A DNA stretch of 64,000 bases, from contig NZ_JAPEQG010000001.1 of NCBI RefSeq assembly GCF_026339735.1, forward strand, positions 1,984,001-2,048,000. Direction: 5' to 3'. This stretch comes from Streptomyces sp. NBC_01669. Lineage in GTDB: Bacteria; Actinomycetota; Actinomycetes; Streptomycetales; Streptomycetaceae. Under the pieces are notes generated by a model, which searched no databases, was not told where the DNA came from, and was given only the letters and a program-made list of their open reading frames with translations. Numbering within the stretch: position 1 is the stretch's first letter; every line of letters starts with the position of its first letter. Both the position numbers and the translations under genes were made by a program. Of this stretch, positions 26,230 to 34,800 are shown piece by piece.

Positions 26230-27462
26230 ATGCCATTTGCTGTCTACGCGCTCGGGCTCGCCGTCTTCGCCCAGGGCACCTCCGAGTTCATGTTGTCCGG
26301 TCTGGTCTCGGACATCGCCGACGACCTGCACGTATCCATCCCGGCCGCCGGCCTGCTGACGTCGGCGTTCGCGGTCGGGATGGTCGTCGGCGCACCCGCG
26401 ATGGCGCTCCTCAGCCGGAACTGGCCCCCGCGTCGCGCGCTGCTGTTCTTCCTCTCCGTCTTCACCGCCGTCCATGTCATGGGCGCGGTCACACCCGGCT
26501 ACGGCCTGCTGCTGGCGACACGGATCGTCGGAGCGCTGGCCAACGCGGGTTTCTGGGCCGTGGCGCTGGTGACCGCGGTCTCCGTGGCCGGACCCGGCGC
26601 CCGGGCACGCGCCACGTCGGTGGTAATCGGCGGTGTCACCGTCGCCTGTGTCGCGGGGGTGCCCGCCGGTGCGGTTCTGGGCGGGCACTGGGGGTGGCGC
26701 GCTGCGTTCTGGGCCGTGGCCCTCGTCTCCGTACCGGCTCTTGCGGTGATCGCCAGGACGATCCCCGGCGAACGGGCCGCGTCCCACGCGGTGGGCGGGC
26801 GTGCCGAACTGCGGTCCCTGACCGAGCCGCGGCTCGTCCTCACCCTGCTGACGAGCGCGCTCGTGCAGGGCGCGACCTTCTGCGCGTTCTCCTATCTGGA
26901 GCCGCTGGTCACCCGGGTCACGGGGGTCGGCGCCGGGTGGGTGCCTGCCGTGCTCGCGCTGTTCGGGGTCGGCTCGTTCCTGGGTGTCACCGTCGCGGGC
27001 CGGATCGTCGATGCGCGGCCGGTCGCCGTCACCACCGCCGGGCTGGTGGCGCTCACCGCCGGTTGGGCCGGGCTGGCACTGACCGCGGGGAACCCGGTCG
27101 CGGTCGTCGCGCTCGTCCTGGTCCAGGGCATGCTCGCGTTCGGCACCGGAACAGCGCTGATCTCGCGGGTGCTCCAGTCGGCGTCCGGCGCGCCGACGCT
27201 GGCCGGCTCGTTCTCCACGGCCGCCTTCAACGTGGGCGGCGCGCTGGGGCCTTGGCTCGGCGGCATCACGATCGATGCGGGGCTCGGCTTCCGGTCGCCG
27301 CTGTGGGTGAGTGCGCTGCTGATGCTCCTGGCGATCGGCGCCACCGCAGCGTCGTCCGTATATGACGCCCCGCCCGGCGCTGAACGGGCGGGGCGGTCCG
27401 AGTCTTCGCAAGCAGCCAGCAAGCGGGACAATGACAGGAATCACCGTATCGGCGGCCACTGA
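26230..27462 (+). CDS. MFS exporter, chloramphenicol-resistance type (Cmx/CmlR-like)
   Basis: A 410-residue major facilitator with 12 hydrophobic segments. The start MPFAVYALGLAVFAQGTSEFMLSGLV, followed by IADDLHVSIPAAGLLTSAFAVGMVVGAPAMA, is very close in pattern to the actinobacterial Cmx/CmlR chloramphenicol exporters. GVGSFLGVTVAGRIVDAR and the C-terminal LAGSFSTAAFNVGGALGPWLGG are also as in that group. It presumably expels phenicol or a related amphipathic drug by proton antiport; the substrate is by family, not proven. ATG 26230 is the family start; the long in-frame upstream reading is arginine-rich and non-coding. Confidence 0.85.
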   Translation: MPFAVYALGLAVFAQGTSEFMLSGLVSDIADDLHVSIPAAGLLTSAFAVGMVVGAPAMALLSRNWPPRRALLFFLSVFTAVHVMGAVTPGYGLLLATRIVGALANAGFWAVALVTAVSVAGPGARARATSVVIGGVTVACVAGVPAGAVLGGHWGWRAAFWAVALVSVPALAVIARTIPGERAASHAVGGRAELRSLTEPRLVLTLLTSALVQGATFCAFSYLEPLVTRVTGVGAGWVPAVLALFGVGSFLGVTVAGRIVDARPVAVTTAGLVALTAGWAGLALTAGNPVAVVALVLVQGMLAFGTGTALISRVLQSASGAPTLAGSFSTAAFNVGGALGPWLGGITIDAGLGFRSPLWVSALLMLLAIGATAASSVYDAPPGAERAGRSESSQAASKRDNDRNHRIGGH

Positions 27463-27524
27463 CAATCGGTCCGGGCCGCATCTGAGATGCTCGCCCTCGC
27501 ACGTGGGCGAACAGGGGGAAGCGC

Positions 27525-27797
27525 ATGACCGAAGACCGCGACGGCATGGTCGTCTACTGGCGGCCCGGCTGCCCGTACTGCATGAAGCTCCGCCTGCGGC
27601 TCCGCTTCAGCCGCCTCACCTACACCGAGGTGAACATCTGGCGGGATCCCGAGGCGGCGGCGTTCGTCCGCTCGGTCGCCGACGGGAACGAAACCGTTCC
27701 GACGGTGTCCGTGGCCGGGCACGCGATGGTCAACCCGTCCAAGCGGCAGGTGCTCGACGCGGTCCGGGCCCACGCGCCGCAGCTGGAGGCGTCGTAG
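27525..27797 (+). CDS. Mycoredoxin / glutaredoxin-like protein
   Basis: A 90-residue thioredoxin-fold redox protein with the CPYC active site in VVYWRPGCPYCMKLRLRLRF, the cis-proline region ETVPTVSVAG and the end motif HAMVNPSKRQVLDAV. This matches actinobacterial mycoredoxins, which use mycothiol instead of glutathione to reduce mixed disulfides. The start ATG is 62 bases after the exporter stop and it may be co-transcribed; function is independent. Confidence 0.85.
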   Translation: MTEDRDGMVVYWRPGCPYCMKLRLRLRFSRLTYTEVNIWRDPEAAAFVRSVADGNETVPTVSVAGHAMVNPSKRQVLDAVRAHAPQLEAS

Positions 27798-27858
27798 GTC
27801 CGGACCTGATCAAGGCGCCATTGTGCGCCAGGAGCAGCGGGACGTCACCGGCCGGCGG

Positions 27859-28638
27859 TCACAGATCCAGATCGACGACCACCGGCGCATGGTCGGACGC
27901 GCCCTTGCCCTTGCGCTCCTCACGGTCCACATAGCTGTCCTTGACCGCCGCCGTGAAGGGGGCGTTGCCGTAGACCAGGTCGATCCGCATGCCCTTGTTC
28001 TTCGGGAAGCGCAGCTCGCGGTAGTCCCAGAAGGTGTACGGGCGGTCGTACTTGAGCGGGCGCGGCATCACGTCCGAGAGGCCCTCCTCGCGGAGGGTGG
28101 CGAGGGCGGCACGCTCGGCGGGGGTGACATGCGTGGCGCCCTCGAACAGGGCGGGGTCCCAGACGTCCTCGTCGGTCGGCGCCACGTTGAAGTCGCCGAG
28201 GACCGCGAACGGCTGGGAACCCGCGGCGTCGGGGCCGACCGCCTTCTGCAGGGCCTCGAACCAGCGCAGCTTGTACGCGTAGTGCTCGTGGGCGATCTCA
28301 CGGCCGTTCGGCACGTACACCGACCAGAGACGGACCGGGCCACAGGTCGCCGAGATCGCCCGGGGTTCCTGCACGCCCTCGTAATCGGGGCCGCCGGGCA
28401 GCCCCGTGACGACATCGGCCAGGCCCGCCCGGGAGACCAGCGCGACCCCGTTCCACCGGCCCGTGGCGTTGACCGCAGACTCGTAGCCGAGCTCGCGCAG
28501 CTCGTCCGCCGGGAACTGCTCGGCCGCGCACTTGGTCTCCTGGATGCACAGCACATCCGTGCCGGTGCTCTCCAGCCAGGCCAGCAGCCGGGGGAGGCGG
28601 GCGGTGATCGAATTGACGTTCCACGTGGCGATGCGCAT
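27859..28638 (-). CDS. xthA: Exodeoxyribonuclease III
   Basis: A 259-residue AP endonuclease/exonuclease of the EEP superfamily. It shows MRIATWNVNSITARLPRLLAWL, the metal-binding Glu in VLCIQETKCA, the RLWSVYVPNG and VLGDFNVAPTDEDVWD motifs with catalytic Asp/Asn, and the C-terminal RIDLVYGN and SDHAPVVVDL with the catalytic His. It repairs abasic sites and degrades DNA from 3' ends. Runs convergently with the mycoredoxin gene, with only 61 bases between their stops. Confidence 0.93.
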   Translation of the reverse strand: MRIATWNVNSITARLPRLLAWLESTGTDVLCIQETKCAAEQFPADELRELGYESAVNATGRWNGVALVSRAGLADVVTGLPGGPDYEGVQEPRAISATCGPVRLWSVYVPNGREIAHEHYAYKLRWFEALQKAVGPDAAGSQPFAVLGDFNVAPTDEDVWDPALFEGATHVTPAERAALATLREEGLSDVMPRPLKYDRPYTFWDYRELRFPKNKGMRIDLVYGNAPFTAAVKDSYVDREERKGKGASDHAPVVVDLDL

Positions 28639-28686
28639 GTACGTAAACCTAGCGGCTCCCGCTGACAGTCGCCGGACCGGCGCCGG

Positions 28687-29343
28687 TCACAGGCCGGTCG
28701 AATCACCCGGGGTCAGCCGGCCGTGCTCGGCGCCGCCGAGGCTGCCGATCTGCCGGTCGTAGACCGGGCGGGCCAGATCGGCGAGCAGCGCGTCGTGGAT
28801 GTCGATGGCGCGCCGCGGCTTGACCTCGCGTACGTAGTCGATGACCTCGGAGATCTTGTTCCAGGGAGCCATCACCGGGAGCATCAGGGTGTCGACGGGG
28901 TGGTCGGGGACGGTGAGCGCGTCGCCCGGGTGGAAGAGCGAACCGTCCACCAGGAAGCCGATGTTGGTGATCCGCGGGATGTCGGGGTGGATCACCGCGT
29001 GCAGCTCGCCGTGCACCTGTACGTCGAACCCGGCCGCGGAGAAGGTGTCCCCGTGTCCGACGGTGTGGACACGGCCGGGGAAGGCCGCGGAAAGCTGGTC
29101 GGCGACGCTGCGCAGGGTCCAGATCTCGGCGGCCGGGTTGGCCTCCATACCGGCGCGCAGCCGTCCCTCGTCGAAGTGGTCGAAGTGCTCGTGCGTCACC
29201 AGCACCGCGTCGGCGCCGACGGCTGCGTCCTCCTCCGAGAGGCCGCCGGGGTCGATGACGAGCGTCCGCCCGTCCTTCTCCAGACGGATGCAGGAGTGCG
29301 TCTTCTTGGTCAGGGTCAGGTGCACGGGGTTCACAGCGTTCAT
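28687..29343 (-). CDS. Metallo-beta-lactamase-fold hydrolase (UlaG-like)
   Basis: A 218-residue MBL-fold protein with the metal motif VLVTHEHFDHFDEGRL, THSCIRLEKDGRTLVIDPGGL near the N-terminus, TVGHGDTF and VHGELHAVIHPDIPRITNIGFLVDGSLFHPGDA. This is the simplified MBL family (UlaG/L-ascorbate lactonase-like, YtkL). The start at ATG 29343 has AGGA eight bases upstream. Likely hydrolase of unknown substrate, in the same direction as xthA. Confidence 0.85.
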   Translation of the reverse strand: MNAVNPVHLTLTKKTHSCIRLEKDGRTLVIDPGGLSEEDAAVGADAVLVTHEHFDHFDEGRLRAGMEANPAAEIWTLRSVADQLSAAFPGRVHTVGHGDTFSAAGFDVQVHGELHAVIHPDIPRITNIGFLVDGSLFHPGDALTVPDHPVDTLMLPVMAPWNKISEVIDYVREVKPRRAIDIHDALLADLARPVYDRQIGSLGGAEHGRLTPGDSTGL

Positions 29344-29356
29344 GGGCCCCATCCTG

Positions 29357-30979
29357 CTACGGGCGGGGCGTCGTTTCTTCCTGAATCACGGACTGGGCGA
29401 TCGTGAACGCGGCACCCGCGGCCGGTATGCCGCAGTAGACGGCGGTCTGCAGCAGCACCTCCTTGATCTCCGTGGGCGTCAGCCCGTTGCGCAGGGCGGC
29501 CCTGATATGCGCGGCCAGGCTCTCCAGATGACCGGAGGTGACCAGCGCGGTGAGCGTGATGCAGCTGCGGGTGCGGCGGTCCAGGCCCTCGCGGGTCCAG
29601 GTCTCCCCCCAGGCGTAGCGCGTGACGAGCTCCTGGAACTCGCCGGTGAACTCGTCGGAGGCGGCCATGACCCGATCGACATGGGCGTCGCCGAGCACTT
29701 CGCGGCGTACCTTCATGCCCGGTTCGTACGGGTCGGCGCGGCCGCTGGTCGCGGCCTCCGGCTGATCCGTCGCGGGGGCGATCTCCGCGATGGGCAGCAC
29801 GGGGGCGGAGAGCGCGGGACCGGTGCCCGGGACGGGGATGGCGGCGAGGGTGTCCTGCCAGCTCGTCGAGAAGTGGGTGACGAGCAGGTCGGTGACGGCG
29901 GCGGGCTGCTCGACCGGGGCGAGGTGCGAGGCCCCGGGTACGAGGGCGAGCCGGGCGTCCGGGATGCCCGCGACCAGGGTTCGGGCCTCGGCGGGCCCGG
30001 TGACCCGGTCCTCGGCGCCGACCAGCACGAGGGTCGGGACGCCGATGCGGCTGAGCTCGGTACGGATGTCGAAGGCGGCGAGCGCTTCGCAGGCGGCGAT
30101 GTAGCAGCCGGGGTCGGTGGTGCGGACCATCTGGACGGCCCACTCGACGATCGCGGCCTGGGCGGCGGCGAAGCCGGGGGTGAACCAGCGTTCCGGCGCG
30201 CTGCGCGCCATGGGCTCCAGGCCGTTGGTGCGGACGACCACCCCGCGCTGCCGGAACTCGTCGGCGCTGCCGAACCGGGGTGAGGCGGCCACCAGGGCCA
30301 GCGAGGCGACCCGGTGCGGATGGCGCAGCGCGAGGTCGGCGCCGATCGCGCCGCCGATGGAGCAGCCGGCGTACGCGAAGCGCTGGACGCCGAGACCGTC
30401 GAGGGTGGCCAGCAGCCGGTCGGAGAGTTCAACGACGGAGGTGGCCGGGTGGGCGGGGGCGCCACCGTGGCCCGGCAGGTCGAAGCGGAAGATCCGCCAG
30501 TGCTGGGAGAGCTCCGGTATCTGCCGGTCCCACATGTGCCAGGTGGTGCCGAGCGAGGGGCCGATGACGAGGACGGGGGCGTCCTGCGGCCCGTCGAACC
30601 GGTACTGCAGGGTGTGCACCGGCTGCGTGTGGGAGGCCTGCCGGGGCGGGGCGGGCTGCGTCGGTGGCGCGGGCTGCACGGGTGGCGCCTGCCGGCCCGG
30701 CGGCACCGGCTCCAGGTGTGCGGCCTGGAACGGGGCGTGCTCGGGCTGCGCGTGCGACGGCGGCGCCGATGTGGTCTGCGGTCCGTGGAACGGATCCACC
30801 GGCTGGAGGTGCAGCCCGGGCTGCGTGCCTTGCGCGGCGGCGTACGGATCCACGGGCTGCAGGCCCGGGAACGGCTCCACCGTCTGCGGCCCCTGGAACG
30901 GCTGCGCCGGTGGTGCGGACTGCGGCCCCGGGAAGGACTGCGCGGACTGCGGGGTCTTCGTCTCACTTACATCGCTCAC
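29357..30979 (-). CDS. pcaL: PcaL-type fusion: 3-oxoadipate enol-lactonase + carboxymuconolactone decarboxylase, with Pro/Gln-rich N-terminus
   Basis: A 540-residue fusion. Residues 1 to about 125 are a low-complexity Pro/Gln/His-rich region with repeated (F/E)PFxGPQ and QPVDP units. The alpha/beta-hydrolase domain follows (PVLVIGPSLGTTWHMWDRQIPELS, nucleophile elbow AGCSIGGAIG, LVGAEDRV, GASHLAPVEQP), and a C-terminal carboxymuconolactone decarboxylase domain (MKVRREVLGDAHVDR, SGHLESLAAHIRAALRNGLTPTEIKEVLLQTAVYCG). The last two domains together catalyse successive steps of the protocatechuate branch of the beta-ketoadipate pathway; Streptomyces PcaL is known as such a fusion. No other pca gene is in this window. 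The acidic, repeat-like N-terminal region is unusual. Confidence 0.85.
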   Translation of the reverse strand: MSDVSETKTPQSAQSFPGPQSAPPAQPFQGPQTVEPFPGLQPVDPYAAAQGTQPGLHLQPVDPFHGPQTTSAPPSHAQPEHAPFQAAHLEPVPPGRQAPPVQPAPPTQPAPPRQASHTQPVHTLQYRFDGPQDAPVLVIGPSLGTTWHMWDRQIPELSQHWRIFRFDLPGHGGAPAHPATSVVELSDRLLATLDGLGVQRFAYAGCSIGGAIGADLALRHPHRVASLALVAASPRFGSADEFRQRGVVVRTNGLEPMARSAPERWFTPGFAAAQAAIVEWAVQMVRTTDPGCYIAACEALAAFDIRTELSRIGVPTLVLVGAEDRVTGPAEARTLVAGIPDARLALVPGASHLAPVEQPAAVTDLLVTHFSTSWQDTLAAIPVPGTGPALSAPVLPIAEIAPATDQPEAATSGRADPYEPGMKVRREVLGDAHVDRVMAASDEFTGEFQELVTRYAWGETWTREGLDRRTRSCITLTALVTSGHLESLAAHIRAALRNGLTPTEIKEVLLQTAVYCGIPAAGAAFTIAQSVIQEETTPRP

Positions 30980-31015
30980 TCGCTCCAGGTTAGTGAGCGC
31001 CCTGTCAGCCTCCGG

Positions 31016-31612
31016 TCAGGGGGTGGCCGCAGATACGACATATACGACAGGGGCTGCCGGATCGGTCATGTCGACACTGATGTTCTGGGTGGGACGCGGG
31101 TCCTTGTTGGTGTGCGTGGTGCCCGCCCAGTCGGCGCCGGGGCCGAAGTACCAGCCGGCGATCTTGGTGTCGCGGGCCCCGATGGTGACCTCGCCCTCCT
31201 GCAGGGCGGCGCGACCGCTGCCGAGACGGCTCAGGAACCGGTCGAGCCCGGCGGACGACGTGCGGAACTGCACGTACATCCGGCTGGCCTTCCAGTTGTT
31301 GGTCTCGTAGTACTGGACGTCCAGGGCGTTGCCGGGGATCGGCAGTTCGAAGATCCTGCGCTGCATCCGGGACGGCCAGCCCTCGCGCATCCCCTGCGCG
31401 GCGGCCTCGGCCTCCTTGTCCTGACCGGAGCGGCGGCTCTGCCCTGCGGAGATCAGCAGATAGCCGGCCGGGACGCCGATCAGCAGCACGATGATGGTCG
31501 CCGTGATCAGGCGCCGGCGGATCGTCCGGCGCCGGTCCTGCGGGGGCCTGCCGCCGTCCTCGCCGGGCGGCGAGGACTGGCGCGGCACAACGGGGTGCTC
31601 GGCTGTGGTCAT
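31016..31612 (-). CDS. Single-pass membrane protein of unknown function
   Basis: A 198-residue protein with a basic, Pro-rich N-terminus (RQSSPPGEDGGRPPQDRRRTIRRR), one membrane segment (LITATIIVLLIGVPAGYLLI) and an extracytoplasmic domain (MREGWPSRMQRRIFELPIPGNALDVQYYETNNWKASRMYVQFRTSSAGLDRFLSRLG, GWYFGPGADWAGTTH). ATG 31612 is used because the longer in-frame reading to 31690 adds only an arginine-rich tail. The gene lies 13 bases downstream of the ROK kinase gene, same direction, so probably the same transcript. Confidence 0.72.
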   Translation of the reverse strand: MTTAEHPVVPRQSSPPGEDGGRPPQDRRRTIRRRLITATIIVLLIGVPAGYLLISAGQSRRSGQDKEAEAAAQGMREGWPSRMQRRIFELPIPGNALDVQYYETNNWKASRMYVQFRTSSAGLDRFLSRLGSGRAALQEGEVTIGARDTKIAGWYFGPGADWAGTTHTNKDPRPTQNISVDMTDPAAPVVYVVSAATP

Positions 31613-31625
31613 GTTCTGGGAATCC

Positions 31626-32789
31626 CTAGGAGGTGCGGGTGTTGCGCGTGGAGCGGATGGTGTTCGCGGCCTGGTCGTAGATCTGCGCATACCGCTCGTA
31701 CCGCTCGACGCGACGGCGGTTGGTGCGGCGGAACCTCCGCGCGACCAGCCGGGCCAGGTCGGCGGCGCCGACCATACCTGCCTCCGGGCCGAGCTGCGCC
31801 TTGGCGATCCGGGCCTCGGGCCGGTAGCCGCGGCCGGTGAGGTGGCGTTTGAAGGCGTCCCTGGCGGGGCCGATCAGCAGATCGTCCGCGGCGCTCACAC
31901 CGCCGCCGATGACGAAGCAGGAGGGGTCGAGCGCGGCGGCCAGATTGGCGATGCCGACGCCGAGCCACTGGCCGATGTCCTGGAGGAGCTCGATGCACAT
32001 CGCATCGCCCTCCCGGGCCAGTTCGGTGATGAGCGGCCCGGTGATCTCAGGGATGTTCCCCTTGACGCGCTCGATGATGCCGTGGGCGACCGGGGAGTCC
32101 GCGGCGGCCAGCTCCCGGGCCTCGCGGACCAGGGCGTTGCCGGAGCTGTACTGCTCCCAGCAGCCACGGTTCCCACAGGGACAGCGGTGCCCGCCGGGCA
32201 CCACCTGCATGTGGCCGAACTCACCGGCGACGCCGTACTTGCCGCGCTTGACCTGACCGTCCTCCAGGATCGCGCCGCCGATGCCGGTGCCGAGCGTGAT
32301 CATGACCAGATGGTCCTCGCCGCGCCCGGCGCCGAAACGCCACTCCGCCCAGGCGGCGGTGTTCGCGTCGTTGTCGACCATGACGGGGACGACGAGGCGC
32401 GAGGCCAGGGCGTCCCTGAGGGGTTCGTCGCGCCAGGCGAGGTGCGGGGCGAAGAGCACCTTGGAGCGGTCCGCGTCGACCCAGCCCGCCGCGCCGATGC
32501 CGACGGCGTGCACGTCGTGCCGGTCGGAGAGATCGAGGACCAGCTCGACGATGGTGTCCTCGACGACCTTGGGGCTCTTGGACTTGTCGGGCGTCTCGGT
32601 GCGCAGCTGCTCCAGGATGTTGCCGTCGGCGTCGACGACGCCCGCCATCACCTTCGTACCCCCGATGTCGATGCCGACGGTGGGCACCCGGGGCGCGGTG
32701 AGGTGCGAGCGCCGCTCACGGGTGCCGACGGTCCGCAGGACGGTGGCGCGGGCGGAGCCGCGGTGTGTGAAGTCGCGGTACGTGCTCAT
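31626..32789 (-). CDS. ROK-family sugar kinase (glucokinase-like)
   Basis: A 387-residue ROK kinase. It has the phosphate motif VGIDIGGTKVMAG, sugar-binding VMVDNDANTAAWAEWRFG, TLGTGIGGAI, the HGKY-like GEFGHMQVVPGG and the zinc-binding CPCGNRGCWEQYSSG, all as in glucokinases. An extra N-terminal stretch of about 30 residues and a C-terminal basic tail (RRFRRTNRRRVERYERY) go beyond the usual length. No N-terminal DNA-binding domain is present, so it is a kinase rather than a ROK repressor. It sits beside an ABC uptake system for a sugar or polyol and probably phosphorylates the imported substrate. Confidence 0.9.
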   Translation of the reverse strand: MSTYRDFTHRGSARATVLRTVGTRERRSHLTAPRVPTVGIDIGGTKVMAGVVDADGNILEQLRTETPDKSKSPKVVEDTIVELVLDLSDRHDVHAVGIGAAGWVDADRSKVLFAPHLAWRDEPLRDALASRLVVPVMVDNDANTAAWAEWRFGAGRGEDHLVMITLGTGIGGAILEDGQVKRGKYGVAGEFGHMQVVPGGHRCPCGNRGCWEQYSSGNALVREARELAAADSPVAHGIIERVKGNIPEITGPLITELAREGDAMCIELLQDIGQWLGVGIANLAAALDPSCFVIGGGVSAADDLLIGPARDAFKRHLTGRGYRPEARIAKAQLGPEAGMVGAADLARLVARRFRRTNRRRVERYERYAQIYDQAANTIRSTRNTRTS

Positions 32790-32926
32790 CGTCCCTGCGG
32801 GGTCTGGGGGGGGCCGGGTGGTGATGCTCCCGGCGACGGACGGCGCCCGTCGGGCTCGATTCTGCCACTGCCGGGGCGCCGGGGCGGGCGGACGGGACCC
32901 GCGGCGCCCCGTTGGCGCCCCAGGCT

Positions 32927-33751
32927 CTAAGGCGTGTCGTCGGTGTCCGGGCGCCCCGGTGACGTGGCCCGCTGGAGCTCGTGGCTGAGCTCCTCGAGCT
33001 CGCTGCCGCCCGCCATCTGGCGGGTCAGCTCGTCCAGCGTGATGCCGTCCTTGGCGTGGCTGCCGGACATGGCACCCCTCTTGAGCAGCACGAACCGGTC
33101 TCCGACCAGATACGCGTGGTGCGGGTTGTGCGTGATGAGAACCACGCCGAGTCCGGCGTCCCGGGCGGCCGCGACGTACTTGAGCACGACCCCGGACTGC
33201 TTGACGCCGAGTGCCGCGGTGGGCTCGTCCAGGACGAGCACCTTGGCACCGAAGTAGACGGCGCGCGCGATGGCGACGCACTGGCGCTCGCCGCCGGACA
33301 GGGTGCCGATCGGCTGGTCGACGTCGCGCAGGTCGATGCCCATGCGCAGCAGTTCGGAGCGGGTGGTCTCGCGCATCTTCCGGACGTCGAGCGTCTTGAA
33401 CGGGCCGACACCCGTCGTCGGCTCGGAGCCGAGGAAGAAGTTCCGCCAGACGGGCATCAGCGGGACGACGGCCAGGTCCTGGTAGACGGTGGCGATGCCC
33501 CGGTCGAGGGCGTCGCGCGGATTGGCGAGCGTGGTCTCCTCACCGTCGATGAGGAACGTGCCTGCGTCGTGCCGGTGCAGGCCCGCGATGATCTTGATGA
33601 GGGTGGACTTGCCCGCGCCGTTGTCGCCCAGTACGCAGGAGATCTCGCCCGCGTGGACCACCAGCGAGACGTCCTGGAGCGCCTTGATGTTGCCGTAGAA
33701 CTTGCTGACGTGGTCCAGCTCGATCAGCGCCCGGGGGGCCGGGGTCGTCAT
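32927..33751 (-). CDS. Sugar ABC transporter ATPase (FrcA-like)
   Basis: A 274-residue ABC ATPase with Walker [13 protein letters not shown]-loop [22 protein letters not shown], signature [35 protein letters not shown] and H-loop [10 protein letters not shown]. Single-domain ATPases of this type (FrcA/ribose-like) serve the ribose/fructose-type sugar transporters. The ATG 33751 overlaps the permease stop by ATGA, so it is coupled to the permease. Confidence 0.9.
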   Translation of the reverse strand: MTTPAPRALIELDHVSKFYGNIKALQDVSLVVHAGEISCVLGDNGAGKSTLIKIIAGLHRHDAGTFLIDGEETTLANPRDALDRGIATVYQDLAVVPLMPVWRNFFLGSEPTTGVGPFKTLDVRKMRETTRSELLRMGIDLRDVDQPIGTLSGGERQCVAIARAVYFGAKVLVLDEPTAALGVKQSGVVLKYVAAARDAGLGVVLITHNPHHAYLVGDRFVLLKRGAMSGSHAKDGITLDELTRQMAGGSELEELSHELQRATSPGRPDTDDTP

Positions 33752-34800
33752 TTCGTCGCCTCCGCGCGCTTGCGTACCCATGCGTTGAGCAGGGTGGCCA
33801 GGAGCAGCATGGCTCCGAGGAAGAACTTGAACCAGTCCGGGTTCCACTCCGCGTACACGATGCCCTTGCTGGTCATGCCGAAGATGAACGCGCCGACCGC
33901 CGAGCCGATGGCGGAGCCGTAACCTCCGGTGATCAGACAGCCGCCGATGACGGCCGCGATGATGTACGTCAGCTCGTTGCCGACGCCCTCACCGGACTGC
34001 ACCACGTCGTACGAGAACAGCAGATGCTGCCCGGAGACCCAGGCGGCGAAGGCGACCCCGAGGTACAGCCCGACCTTGGTACGGATCACCGGGACGCCGA
34101 CCGCGCGGGCCGCGTCGGCCTCGCCGCCGACCGCGAAGATCCAGTTCCCGAAGCGGGTACGGAGCAGGATCCCGGTGGCGATCGCCACGAGCACCGCCCA
34201 CCACAGGATGGTCACCTTGAACTCGACCCCGCCGACGGTCCACTCCGAGGCGAAGACCTTGCGGGCCGAGTCGAAGCCCTCCATGTCGCCGATGGACTTC
34301 GTCGACACGGTGCCGCTGATCAGCTTGGTGAAGCCGAGGTTGAGACCGGTCAGCATCAGGAACGTGCCGAGCGTGATGATGAAGCTCGGAAGTTTGGTAC
34401 GGGTCAGCATGAGCCCGTTGAACGCGCCGATGGCCAGGGTCACCAGCAGCGACACGAAGACGCCGACCCAGACGTTGGCCGTCATCTGGTAGCTGAACAT
34501 CGACGAGACCAGCGCGGAGCTGGTGACCAGCACACCGGCGGAGAGGTCGAACTCGCCGCCGATCATCAACAGGGCAACCGGCGCCGCCATGATCCCGATG
34601 GTGGACGCCGCGTACAGCACCGTGCCGAAGCTGGACGCGCGCAGGAAGCTGTCGGCGACGATCGAGAAGAAGAGAAAGACGGCCGCGGCGCCGACGACCG
34701 ATCCGAGTTCGGGGCGGCCCAGGAGCCTGCGCAGCGGTGAGGTGCGCAGCAGCCGCTCGTCGGCCCCGGACGGGGCGGGTGGTTGCTCCGTCGTGGTCAT
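33748..34800 (-). CDS. Sugar ABC transporter permease (RbsC/FrcC-like)
   Basis: A 350-residue permease of the ribose-type family with about ten hydrophobic segments, including [34 protein letters not shown] (conserved EFDLS motif), [26 protein letters not shown] and [20 protein letters not shown]. It forms the membrane channel with the ATPase. Both ends overlap neighbours by ATGA, so the binding protein, permease and ATPase are translated as a coupled set. Confidence 0.92.
   Translation of the reverse strand: MTTTEQPPAPSGADERLLRTSPLRRLLGRPELGSVVGAAAVFLFFSIVADSFLRASSFGTVLYAASTIGIMAAPVALLMIGGEFDLSAGVLVTSSALVSSMFSYQMTANVWVGVFVSLLVTLAIGAFNGLMLTRTKLPSFIITLGTFLMLTGLNLGFTKLISGTVSTKSIGDMEGFDSARKVFASEWTVGGVEFKVTILWWAVLVAIATGILLRTRFGNWIFAVGGEADAARAVGVPVIRTKVGLYLGVAFAAWVSGQHLLFSYDVVQSGEGVGNELTYIIAAVIGGCLITGGYGSAIGSAVGAFIFGMTSKGIVYAEWNPDWFKFFLGAMLLLATLLNAWVRKRAEATK

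Noticed and set aside
31626..33281. ROK kinase frame extended to 33281
   Set aside because: The region above 32789 is arginine-rich and overlaps the ABC ATPase gene; MSTYRDFTHRG at 32789 is the sensible start.
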